A stretch of DNA of 64,000 bases from Lamellibrachia satsuma (taxonomy: Eukaryota; Annelida; Polychaeta; Sabellida; Siboglinidae), in assembly GCA_033239005.1 (NCBI GenBank), contig BSQZ01000038.1, positions 1,929,501 through 1,993,500 of the forward strand, read 5' to 3'. The notes under the pieces were generated by a model, which did no database searches, was not told the DNA's origin, and saw only the letters and a list, made by a program, of their open reading frames with translations. The position numbers and the translations under genes are program-made. This document shows, piece by piece, positions 20,855 through 31,500 of this stretch. How positions within the stretch are numbered: the first letter of the stretch is position 1; the number at the start of each line of letters is the position of its first letter.

Positions 20855-23800
20855 CATATTCCCGACATGTAATTTGATGAACATAATCTTCCACCCAGAC
20901 ACCACCTATTTGCACCTGTTGTCACTGGTCAGTATCTAGGACTTGGTTCAATTGTAATTTTTGATTAATTACATTATAATTATAACTGGGTTTTTATGAG
21001 CCTGTATGATTAACCATTGTAATTGAACTCAACCCAGGAAGTAAGAATGCATGAATTCACATAAAACCCTGATTAAGGTTTAAAAGGGTCACTGTATATG
21101 AAACCAACCAGCAAATTTCTGGCTCCCTCCTTTCATTTTAATGAAATTTGGCACACACATTGGACCTGTTGTAAAATGTACTGATGCAAAATGGCAGGCT
21201 TTTAAGTGAAATTTATGAGTTTGTCAGGGTCAGTGACCTTTGCCAAAAAATATGTTTGAATTGCCATATAATCCATATATGGATAGGGCAGATCTATGAC
21301 ATTTGGTCACAAGACATCTGGTCACATAATGCAAGGTGTGACATTTTGTCATTTTTTTAGTAATCACAACAAAACCTTTTTTTAATAAAATAATGTATTC
21401 TTTAATTAAGTGCAGGTTTAAGCATGAACACAGGATATGTTGTTCATTTCATTTATCAGAGTTCTGTTCATTTCTAAAACAATTAGTTATTAGAGTTCAC
21501 TGTCATTCTTCGCTTATAATACTACTAATTATTACAGTTCACTGCCACTCAGGGTTCGAAATTAACGTCGGTCCCTCAGCCCGTGGCCGATTTATTTGAC
21601 GTCAAAGTGGCAAAAAAATTAATTTACTGGTCCTGCGGTCCGATTATTCGCACGGGTCATTCGTTGAGATAATGTTTTTCACAAGTATGGGGTCATTGAT
21701 ACATGTGACCTAATTGGTCGAGATTAGCAGAGATCATGCATCCTGGCCAATCACGGTGTGTCTTACATGAATCTCCTCCTTGTCAGCCATGTTGATATTT
21801 CTGTGAAATACAAACTTACTCAAACAATTTTTCAGGATAATTCTGTAGATTCGTTCGTGTAAATACACTTAGGTGACGTACAGATGAACTGTAAATAAGT
21901 AGCAACCATCCACAGTGTTCTAGAGTAAAGTCTACCATGTCCTTGTCAAAGTTTGGTTTTACGGGATGCAAGCCGCCACCCCCTAAAAAGTGGAAAACAG
22001 ACGAAGAAAAGCGTGAAGTCGGTCGATTATATGACAAAGATAAACGTCAAAGGACATTCAAACTATCTGTGCTGATATTAAGAGACTGAGTTTGCATGTT
22101 GACTAAATTTCTCAACTGTCATCTATGATATTGAGTATAATTGAAGACTCTGTGCTGATGTTAAGTAAAACTTTCAACTGACAGTCTGCCATTCACCTGT
22201 GACTGACAGATGTGATATTGAGAGGGACATAAATTATTAATGCCATTGAATTGTCTCATTTCCTCCATAAATGATATATTAATCAAAATGTACAATTTTA
22301 TGAAATACAACACAAATGAATAAAAGAAAATAATTTTATTAAATATTACACAAACTTAAAAAAAAATTTCCCTCGACCCAACATTCCCAGGACCAGTAAG
22401 TTTTCAGCAGGACCGGCAACTTTTTGAACTTGCTGGTCCTGTGGACCAGGAACATATTTTCATTAGAGGCAAATCCTGCTGCCACTGTTCACTTCTAATA
22501 CTACTAATTATTACAGGTCACTGCCACTGTTCACTTCTAATACTACTAATTATTACAGTTCACTGACACTGTTCACTTCTAATACTACTATCAGAGTTCA
22601 CTGCTCTGCACTGTTCCTTGGCTTCCAACATGTATAATAGCCAGCACCTCTCACGAAATGTTCTTGGTACCCGATGCTCTGTATTGTGGAAATTAAGACA
22701 CGTACTTTGTGTAGATGCTTCTGTAAATAACAAGATACACACAACATATTTGTTTGGCCGCTGCTGTCCTCTGGCATTCTGTTGGATGGTTCTTGACATG
22801 GTACACTCGTCCACCTTGATGGTGGCGTCAGGCCCTTAACCAGGGACCCGTTTGCCCATCTTGAAGACGGGCAAATGCCTTACGACGATGGGTAATATAA
22901 AATAAAAGACAGGTTTTTCTTTTTACACAATGAGATTTTTTCATAGTAAAATTGTTTGAAAAGTCTTAGTGACTTTTAGGCTTAGCGCACGCAGTTGTGA
23001 TTCGACGAATGTTGTCGACAGCAGAATAGCGAATACCGCCGATCTATAAGACTATATATTTTTAGCTTTGACATCGTTGGAAAATAATGATGCTGTGTTT
23101 GATTTCTATTTATTGTAATCGTGTATGTCATTGGTTGAGAAACACGTTTCTATGGCCTTTCTCAGTGCCTATCCATTGGCGCTCTCTTTTGAAGAAACAA
23201 TCTCGTGACCCGGATGTCGTGAGGCAAGTTCAAAATGGCACCTGCCAAGCGAGTGAAAAGATGCGATATGTCAAAGTTCACGACAAGCGATGCCTTTTTC
23301 TTAAACGTGAATAAAAGCAGCTTTCCTGAAATTGCCCATGAACAGTTCAAGTCAGCATCCTTTGTTACATTGGTGGAGATCCATAATGTTGGTGTGCCTG
23401 TCGCTTGCAGCTGAGACACTACTGTATTGTCGCCCACCGCTGGCACTATGCAGTGGCCAAGCGCCATCTCGGTAAACGTCAAAATTGAGTCTGATTCATG
23501 CTCTACTATTGGCAGCAGTTTCCTGGTTCCTCAACTCAAGTGGCAGGCAAACCATGAAGTATTAATTAGGTTGTGCTCAGTGTAGTAAATTCATTGTTTT
23601 TTGTCCAATAGTCAGACAATACTGAATCTGGATGGTTGCTGTTTTATCAAAGAAGTAATATTTCAATGTGTTATTTCAAAACCAGTTATGTTACTGAGTG
23701 CTATATCTTACACTTACACATAATGAGCATTTGTATGGCTAAGTTTTTTATAGTTTATCCATATCCATATTCTATTTTATGTGTTGTCTTGTTTTCCTTT

Positions 23801-26800
23801 TATTGTCAAGCATTTGTTTTTGAGTGTGATTGTAATCATATTAGACATATTTCCATGCATGTAGTTAAAGTCTTAAGATGCTTCATACATTTAAACTAAA
23901 TTTTCAAGTTACTTTTTCATGAACCTTCATGTGTTGGCTCTTCTAATAGAATAGCCAACACATGAAGGTTCATGATAAAATAATAATAGAAGTTCTATTA
24001 TTATTACTGTGCATGCGTTAACGCCAACCTTGCTGCACAGCTATTAAGACTCGATTGAGCCAATAGTGGTTAAACCAGACTTGGCTTGTTGATGACATTA
24101 AAGATAGCTCAATTTATCTCTTCCTGTTGTTTAACTAGGCTGTGTTCATATCGGGTTGGTTATTATACCTTTATCGTAATATTGCTCTCAAGGACATCTT
24201 GAAACTTCAATGTGTGCAAAATTGTTTGGCAGTGGTAGTTACCAGGTCTCGTTTCTCTCACTCATTACTTGGCCTGCCATTGAAAAAACCTAATTCGGCC
24301 AATACTGGCTATCATTTCACATTTGCTCAACTTGCACTGGCTTTACCATTGAAAAAATTTAATTGGACCAATAATGGGCGCTTAAGGTTTTTTAGAATGT
24401 TCAAGACTGGCAAAATTGTATTTCTGGCTAATGGCATGGGTGGCATTGAGTTTCCACACAGACGGAGACCAGTGGCCAACCAAACTGGAAAACCATCTGT
24501 TCCATGCCTTGCATAGGTTGTGTGTACCTGGTTCGTTGTCCAGAGTTGCCTGGTGAACATTCCTACTGTAGGGAGTATCTACAGCTGAAGCCACTAATTT
24601 ATAAGGAACAGTCGGTGTTTGCTAAACAAAGACAAAATCAGTTTTCTAACAGCACTGTTTGCATTTGCTAAGTAAACCTGTGACCTAATGTTGCGACTTG
24701 CATTGTGTCACCAAATGTCTGGATATCGGATAGGGCAATGTCTTGGCTTTATTTTATGCAGTTGCGGTATCTCAATATCTTATCACAGGCCCAATTTTTA
24801 ATAAGTGTGTTGATACAATGACCTTGTTAATGATAAAGTTTTATCAAATTCAGGTTCACTAATTTTTGAGCATATCAAGTCTAGTGTTTGTCACAGGTTA
24901 TGTTCAATAGAGTCCAGGAAATATGGACCATGAATGAAATTTAAGTGGCTTGTGGGGAACAGGCCCTTAGCCGGGGACCCATCTTGAAGATGGGCAAATG
25001 TCTGACGAAGATGGTTAAAATAAAAGACAGGTTTTTATTTTTACGAGATGATATTTTTTCTTATTACAGTTGTTGAATTTAGCATACATGGTCAGGGTTC
25101 GACGAATGTTTTCGACGGCAGAATAGTGAATACCACTGATCTATAAGACTATATTTTAAACCTTACATCATTGGAAAATAATGATACTGCGGCCGAAGTC
25201 TATTTATTGTAATTGGGTATGTCATTGGTTCGGAAACATGTTTCTATGGGCTTTCTCAGTGTCCATCCATCAGCGCTCTCATTGGAAGTAACAATCCCAT
25301 GACCCGGGTGTTGTGGGGCGAGTTAAAAAAATGGTACGTGAATGTGTTGATGTGCCTGGTCATAGTACCTGAGAAATTACTGTATTGTCGCCAACCGCTG
25401 ACGCTCTTTGTAGTAGCCAAGTGTGGTTGACTTCAATGTCAAAATTTAATCGGATTTGGGCTCCGTTGCGTCAGAAAGTAATTAAACAATTACCACGTGG
25501 CCAAGTTTACTCAAATTGCTGCCATGTAAAACTAAGCATACATCGAGCTAGCTATATCTATATGTCAGTCTATGATATCAGTCAGTACTCCTTTTATATC
25601 GTCATCTCTATTCAATGAACCAATATTATAATGATATACCTTTAGAATTAACGACGTGTTGTGAATCTGATAACCTGGTCCCCGAGTGATTCCCTAGAGG
25701 GGTCCGCAGACTATGCACATGACCATGGCAGGTCCCAGAAGTTTTGTACATTAAATGTACAATAAATTTGCGCTAATTAACCAAAAGCATGGCCTATGGT
25801 GAACATTGCAGGTCAACGTCAAATGCCATGTGATGCATATATGTAGATAGGCCAAAACCAGCACTTATGACTATTAGGGACAAAGTTATGTTGACGTATG
25901 TGTAGTGGTGTGTTAAAAATCTTTATGTTCTTGGATATACTGTATACATACATACCCATGGGGAATATTTGTCTTAATCATCAAGCTTTATTATGCTCAA
26001 GTATCAATAAAACTGTGCATGACTACCTTTATATTTAATATAATATAGTCTTTGAACAAAACAATCCCCGCGACGCCCCCCGGTACAAAGTAAGTGAGTA
26101 AGAACAAAACAATGTTGTGACTTTTTTCCTGGCCTAAACTATGACTTTTCCTGTCGCTTTATTACTGTGCACTCATGATAACACCTGTTTGAGGAGTCTC
26201 CATGCTTCTACACCCTTTCTTTCTTGCCCTACATTTGAGGAGTCTCCGTGCTTCTACACCCTTTCTTTCTTGCCCTACATTTGAGGAGTCTCCATGCTTC
26301 TACACCCTTTCTTTCTTGCCCTACATTTGAGGAGTCTCCATGCTTCTACACCCTTTCTTTCTTGCCCTACGTTTGAGGAGTCTCCGTGCTTCTACACCCT
26401 TTCTTTCTTGCCTTACGTTTGAGGAGTCTCCGTGCTTCTACACCCTTTCTTTCTTGCCCTACAGTTGAGGAGTCTCCATGCTTCTACACCCTTTCTTTCT
26501 TGCCCTACGTTTGAGGAGTCTCCGTGCTTCTACACCCTTTCTTTCTTGCCCTACGTTTGAGGAGTCTCCGTGCTTCTACACCCTTTCTTTCTTGCCCTTC
26601 ATTTGAGGAGTCTTCGTGCTTCTACACCCTTTCTTTCTTGCCCTACATTTGAGGAGTCTCCGTGCTCCTACACCCTTTCTTTCTTGCCCTACATTGTAGA
26701 AACTCCACCTCCCGATGCGCCGTCGCCGGAAGCGACTATTTGAGGAGTCTCCGTGCCTCTACACCCGCAGCCTTGTCTCCCAGACTCCCGGGTCAGTGTG

Positions 26801-28581
26801 CAGGCGGTCAAGGAGACTCGCTGACCAGCTGCAGGACGGACACGTTGAGATGTACTCACCCTTCTGTATAGTCACCCCGTCTCGCACCCCAAACAAAATC
26901 AGGATGGGAATTCATGAACCAAAGAGGTATGTCAAGTTTTTGGACAAGCTTAAAGCTTCCTCCTTAATTGACTTAGTCCATCGTGAATCAGGTTTGTTGA
27001 TGTTTAAATCTGTCGTGTGTGAGTTCAAATCTGTCGTGTGTGAGTTCAAATCTGTCGTGTGTGAGTTCAAATCTGTCGTGTGTGAGTTCAAATCTGTCGT
27101 GTGTGAGTTCAAATCTGTCGTGTGTGAGTTCAAATCTGTCGTGTGTGAGTTCAAATCTGTCGTGTGTGAGTTCAAATCTGTCGTGTGTGAGTTCAAATCT
27201 GTCGTGTGTGAGTTCAAATCTGTTGTGTGTGAGTTTAAATCTGTCGTGTGTGAGTTCAAATCTGTCGTGTGTGAGTTCAAATCTGTCGTGTGTGAGTTCA
27301 AATCTGTCGTGTGTGAGTTCAAATCTGTCGTGTGGGAGTTCAAATCTGTTGTGTGGGAGTTCAAATCTGTTGTGTGTGAGTTCAAATCTGTCGTGTGTGA
27401 GTTCAAATCTGTCGTGTGTGAGTTCAAATCCGTTGTGGGTGAATAGTTTAAAAAGTAATGTGCACGGTTGGTTTAAATATTTTTTTTACATTTTCGAAAG
27501 AATTGGCTTTGATTCATTACATTAGGTAACTTGCTAATGTGTATAGGCATATGATATTCTTATATAGCCATCCATCTCACTTTTTAACCAGACCTGGTCA
27601 AAAGTAATTTAATAGTTTGTCCGACTATTTTATCAAAACGAATTAACACATTTGCACAGTGATCCCGAAAACAAGTCTACAATTTGCTAGAGACAGAAAC
27701 CTTGACTACATTATGCAGTTCTTTATTATGATTTTATGATGTTAAATTTGGTTTATTGATCTACAGTTTAGTTCTCTCATGTGCCACCAGGTTCAACTTC
27801 AGCAGTCCGGGCCAGCTGGACCGGGATGTGGATTCTGTCGCGGCTGGCATCAAGACTCTTACTAGCATGGGAGACAATCTGACAGCAGTGATAGAAAGGA
27901 AACCACGCCGGTGAGTGACATCTGCGCTGCTGACATGGTGTATACAGTGGAACCTTGTTAATCTGCTGACATGATGTACACAATGAAACCTCATTAATCT
28001 GCTGACATCGTGTATACCATGGAACCTCATTAATCCAGAAGCCCTGGCGTCCGGACATAATTTCATGGGTACAGAGTTTCCAAATGCTAATGCTGTGATC
28101 AACTATTATTTCGCAAACTCATTAATCTGGACATAATCACCAAGGACCAGTGATTAACGAGATTTCACTGTTCGAGTGAAGCGTTACTGAAAGTGAAACT
28201 AACTTTTGGTAATGTCATCATCCAAAGAGACATCCAAAAAGCACAATAAATATGTTTAATTAATATGTGCCAGCAAGTGACCAGGACTTTTGAGCGTGTT
28301 TTTGCTACATATTATATAATAGTATGCACTGTTCTACAACAAAACAACATTTCTAAAACTGTTATAGTGAAGTTGGAATATATTTTATAATAAATGTATT
28401 AATTTTCATATTGGTATTATATATCTATGTGTGTGTGCCTGCAATTACATGTTCATTTGTTGAAATATTGAAGTATTTCTACTGATATCGTTCTGACTGT
28501 TTCAGTGCAAGTCACATTCGTACAACCCCTGGTGGCAGAACCCCAAACCAGACAAGGGCGGCAAAACACATCTTCGTGTGA
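19083..28581 (+). CDS. PIMREG/FAM64A-like protein (tentative), 4 coding exons
   Basis: Exons 19083-19388, 26700-26926, 27791-27910 and 28506-28581 have GT-AG borders (cag|gtaaaa, gag|gtatgt, ccg|gtgagt; ttgtag, ccaccag, gtttcag). They join in phases 0, 2 and 2 into one 729-nt frame (242 residues). The protein is basic and Ser/Thr-Pro rich, with a MRRRRKR cluster at the exon 2 start, TPSRTPNKIRMG, then FNFSSPGQLDRDVDSV and AAGIKTL before a short helix, and a basic tail ending KHIFV. Vertebrate PIMREG (about 248 residues), a mitotic nuclear protein, has the same order: basic KARRRKR cluster, SP-rich stretch, D-x-(2)-V-x-AGI-x-x-L helix. That supports the assignment but overall identity is low. 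An in-frame upstream ATG at 18966 is possible. Confidence 0.55.
20784..20848. repeat. (TA)n microsatellite
   Basis: About 32 uninterrupted TA units ending in acacatacata. Confidence 0.95.
21550..22478 (+). mobile_element. hAT-like element with exact 8-bp duplication
   Basis: The 929-bp element begins cagggttcgaaattaacgtc and ends ttagaggcaaatcctg, an imperfect inverted pair of the hAT type. Both flanks are exactly ctgccact, an 8-bp target-site duplication. Sub-terminal ctggtcctg-type motifs occur near both ends (ctggtcctgcggtccg, tgctggtcctgtggacc). It encodes only a short transposase-like N-terminus, so it is an internally deleted, non-autonomous copy. Confidence 0.85.
21937..22089 (+). pseudogene. 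Transposase N-terminal remnant inside the hAT-like element
   Basis: A 50-codon frame starts MSLSKFGFTGCKPPPPKKW and continues with a charged segment (DEEKREVGRLYDKDKRQR) before a stop. Its position after the left end, and the short basic N-terminus followed by a Tyr-rich KR stretch, fit the start of a hAT-type transposase gene whose body has been deleted. I could not confirm this without a search. Confidence 0.35.
22829..23500 (+). mobile_element. Fossil DNA transposon 5' part (copy 1)
   Basis: It starts caggcccttaaccagggacc and matches the copy at 24959-25450 through gggcaaatg, ataaaagacaggttttt, acgaatgtt, ataagactata, ttggaaaataatgat and ttactgtattgtcgcc. The CAGG start and dispersed two-copy state suggest a hAT-like element with its leader. 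Unlike copy 2 it keeps an initiating ATG and a 59-codon frame. The right end was not found. Confidence 0.5.
23235..23414 (+). pseudogene. Short coding remnant in the fossil transposon
   Basis: 59 codons starting MAPAKRVKRCDMSKF, with a basic N-terminus and no recognised domain. It follows the conserved leader of the repeat, so it is probably the truncated start of a transposase. The second copy has lost this stretch through deletion after its own atg. Confidence 0.3.
23917..24005. repeat. Two adjacent perfect palindromic hairpins
   Basis: Hairpin 1 pairs 23917-23939 with 23953-23975: 23 perfect base pairs (TCATGAACCTTCATGTG...), 13-nt loop. Hairpin 2 pairs 23979-23991 with 23993-24005: 13 perfect pairs (AATAATAATAGAA) around a single base. 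Perfect arms in otherwise decayed intron DNA imply recent origin. The stem size would suit a small-RNA precursor, but nothing else supports that. Confidence 0.85.
24142..24420 (+). pseudogene. LINE reverse-transcriptase tail scrap
   Basis: The frame contains ILKLQCVQNCLAVVVTRSRF and SHSLLGLPLKK, followed by a second LALPLKK and LRFFRMFKT. This resembles the LQ-x-VQN-x-xARxVTRxx-F-HS ... LHWLP(V/I)xxRIxFK segment at the C-terminus of non-LTR reverse transcriptases, heavily decayed and possibly locally duplicated. Confidence 0.45.
24959..25450 (+). mobile_element. Fossil DNA transposon 5' part (copy 2)
   Basis: Starts caggcccttagccgggga and follows copy 1 (22829-23500) with about the same spacing, apart from a deletion after atggtacgtg. 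It allows the repeat boundary at the left end to be placed at the shared CAGGCCCTTA. Confidence 0.5.
26188..26693 (+). repeat. 46-bp minisatellite made from exon 2 sequence plus its acceptor tract (x 11)
   Basis: Each unit is 27 bp (tttgaggagtctccgtgctt, ctacacc) plus 19 bp (ctttctttcttgccctaca). The 27-mer matches 26739-26765 inside exon 2 at 26 of 27 positions, and the 19-mer is the polypyrimidine tract that directly precedes the exon 2 acceptor (ttgtag). Eleven units run head to tail and the last supplies the tract for the real splice site. Every unit also has a pyrimidine run followed by tttgag, a possible decoy acceptor. Confidence 0.95.
26700..26926 (+). CDS. PIMREG-like exon 2
   Basis: 227 nt, starting after ttgtag in phase 0 (KLHLPMRRRRKRLFEESP) and ending EPK plus AG at gag|gtatgt (phase 2). 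It holds the basic cluster and the TPSRTPNKIRMG segment. It is sandwiched between two minisatellites: the 46-bp array ends 6 bp before it and the 21-bp array starts about 78 bp after it. The frame stays open through the donor into the 21-bp array up to 27446. Confidence 0.7.
27004..27441 (+). repeat. Minisatellite, 21 bp unit x 21
   Basis: Unit ttcaaatctgtcgtgtgtgag. Since 21 is a multiple of three, frames stay open on both strands (FKSVVCE on plus, DLNSHTT on minus), producing repeat peptides of about 170-240 residues. Variants (gttgtg, gtggga) cluster near the 3' end. It lies in intron 2 of the PIMREG-like gene. Confidence 0.95.
27791..27910 (+). CDS. PIMREG-like exon 3
   Basis: 120 nt between ccaccag and ccg|gtgagt, phase 2 to phase 2. 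It encodes FNFSSPGQLDRDVDSVAAG and IKTLTSMGDNLTAVIERKP, a predicted helix after an SPG turn. This is the segment most like vertebrate PIMREG (V-x-AGI-x-x-L). Confidence 0.7.
28506..28581 (+). CDS. PIMREG-like exon 4 with stop codon
   Basis: It follows gactgtttcag, completes a split Arg codon, and encodes ASHIRTTPGGRTPNQTRAAK and HIFV before TGA at 28579-28581. It is a basic, TP-containing tail. The 3'UTR is not delimited; an AATAAA lies at 29621. Confidence 0.65.
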
Positions 28582-31500
28582 AAATATAACACGAACATTA
28601 GAAGTATTCTGTATGACATAGCGGTGTGGCTTGTTACGTCTGCTGGCTTTGTAGTACTAAAATATCTGTACAGATAACATATACCAAAGATAATTTTATA
28701 TATTTGTATGCATTACATATATAATATAATGTAATTTGATATGTATGTCATCGAGCGAGGTGACCTTTACAAATAATGGTCTGCAGGTTTTGCAGTAAAC
28801 AGCAGAGTTTGTCATCTTCATATTTCTTAAATTTTAATATTCCATATTTAACTTGGATTTGTACTCCTGGAAATTTAGGAGACATCCTTAAGAAATGTTG
28901 GTGTTAATTATTTTTGGCAATATTTTTTGCTTTTTGTGTGTCATCGTGTACAAAATTACATGGCAGTCTACATAACTTTAACACGACAGATTGACAAAAC
29001 TTTTATATGCTGTCAACGATGATTTTTGCCGTTTACACAGGTAAAACTTATTGTATACATTTCCTTGTAATAGCAGCAATGCTATGCTTTGCTTCGCTGT
29101 TAAACTTGCCATGTGCTAGTTAAAGACGAAGAACAATTGTGTTGTTTACCCAATATGTACCGTTATAATTCTTGTCATAAATATCTAGTCCCACTGTCAC
29201 GTAAGAATATAAAGAACTTATGTTCGTCTATGGGTTTTCCTAGTTACCAGGTAGTATTAGAATGTAATTTATCATAATTATGTAGACTGTACTTAAGTTA
29301 CATTAGCTGTTGTTTTAGTAAATCTAACTCATTTTTAAACCGGTGGAAATGTATTGTCCACTGTTTTTTTTTTTGTAATGGTTTTTAACTTTTACGTAGT
29401 TGATTTTGTTTCATATATGTGCATATCAGCAGTATTAGTAGCTTAATTTATGGCTATTGCATAACGTGGTCTTAACTGAATTTTTATTGGCAATTCTATT
29501 ATAACAGAAACATTGATCAGCAAAAAATACTTTATTTATTCACACTTGTAATGGTGCTGTTACAACTTTTTAAAGGAAAATGTCTAAATTTGCAGAGAAA
29601 GATTGTGATTGTTGCAAAGTAATAAACCAATACCGCAACGTCTGGGTTTGTTTTACATACTTCCCGTGTAAGAATCAACAAAATTCAGTGAAAAGGTTAA
29701 TCATTATTTTACTGCAAGTGATTCCATTACCATGGTGGAAGTGGTATAAATTTGCTGTAATAAGATGTTCTGTCCGTTTTAGAAATTCTGTATGCGTCAA
29801 CCCCTGATGTGATAGAGATTTTCTGGTTAAGAAAACTAATTATTTATGTATGTATACCTATACATGTGTATGTATACTTACATAATGTTCTCTCCTACTT
29901 GTGTGTTGGTTCATTGTAGTTGTCAATAAGTGTATGTTACTAACTTATTCAATTATACTGTGAAATCAAAATGATTGGGAGTAGCATTTTATTTACATAT
30001 TGTTTTATGTACTTAAAAGTGGAGGCCGTAGAGAAATGTTATTGTGTCTATGAGAAATATGACAAGTATTTTGACCAATGTCATAACACTGGAACATGCA
30101 CACTCACACATACATGCACTCTTGCAGACGTGTGCACTCACACAGACATGCGCACTTGCCATCACACTAAAGGTGCAGTACGTTCTAGAAGTGTAATGAA
30201 TATATATTTTATCTTTAGACATTGCCTGCATTGTTTTAGTAGGTAAATGAATATCATTTGTGTGGTTGAGGTCTGCATTGCATTCATACTGAGGGGTCAT
30301 CTCTAAATGCACAAGGGATGTCTCAAAGGAGTCATCACTACAAAGTGTGCATTTTTATTATGAACATTTATTTGATTGGCTTTTATGATCCTAAAAGCCT
30401 GATGTTCAGTTGAAGTAGATTACAGTAGATTGACCCTAATTCCAACGTTTATGGAAATAATAAAAACATCAATGTACTTCTATGAGAATGTATGTTTCTG
30501 TAAACAGATTATATTTGTATTAAATTGATTAAGTTTTACGGGTAATTATGAGAAAGAACTGATGGAAGTGAGAATATGAAATATGTTCACTACTAAATTC
30601 AATGAATGACATCAACCAAGCTAATTCTGTTGCAGAACTATTTACAAACTCAATAAATTTACCCTTCTCATCATTTATCAAACTGTTAACGTATAAATAA
30701 TTGTAAATGTGTGACGTGTATTTTAGCGAATGTAGTCATTTCAAGTTATTTCAGAGAAAAACAATTACTAAAACATAACCATTTGCAACTACAATTAAAA
30801 TATCATGCGGATGGTCTACAAGCAAAACCTTGTCGAACCCACAGCACATTAATTTCATGGGCAGCGCCACACTACATCATGGGTGTCAGTCTAGCCAAAT
30901 GAAAATATATTTGTATACATCTATTCCTATATTTGCCAATACAATATGGGCATGCAAAATTGGCCAAATAAAAATATATTTCCCAATACAATGTGGCCAT
31001 GCTGTTTGCGTAACATGTAACATATTTTGGCCTATGTTTACTAAACAAGTCCTCTTTCTAGGAAAATAGCATGTTTGTTTGTTTGAAGACTTGTTCTGTG
31101 TATACCATCCTCTTAATATATCACAGGTAGTCTAGGTTACCCGATTTTCATAAAGCTATGCATGTGCTTATCGGTTGCGCTAGTTAACATGTTGGCCCTC
31201 AGTCAACTGGAGAAATGACTGGAATCTCCCACTTTTAGAACACATTCCGAGTAAACCACTCACATGATATTCTTGATTTTAATTGCACATGGTTAGTTTT
31301 TATTATCTCTTAGGTACAAGCTTCAAATACATGCCTTGTTTTGTTTTAATCTTTTGAATTTCCTAACTAACGGTCCAACTCAAGATTCTGTGTGCCACTT
31401 GTCACATCAACGACTTTATTAAAACTACTGTTCCATAGCAACATGTACAATCTACTATTAATTTTAGTTACTTCCTCTCTCTAATGTAGGAGATAACTAC

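Larger units (their letters stand above)
21455..22610. repeat. Minisatellite, about 50 bp unit, split by a transposon
   Basis: Units like gttcactgccactgttcact, tctaatactactaattattaca occur about twice before 21550 and three times after 22478. The array was continuous before the hAT-like element landed in the ctgccact of one unit. Confidence 0.8.
19389..26187 (+). other. PIMREG-like intron 1, left part
   Basis: 6.8 kb with no recognisable exon. It contains a (TA)n tract, a minisatellite split by a hAT-like element, two copies of a fossil transposon 5' end, a palindromic hairpin pair and a LINE scrap, all listed separately. 19440-20780 and 25460-26187 show nothing I can name. Confidence 0.55.

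Noticed and set aside
26912..27525. Long frames on both strands across the 21-bp array
   Set aside because: They are translations of the minisatellite; only the extension of exon 2 is worth noting, as possible intron retention.
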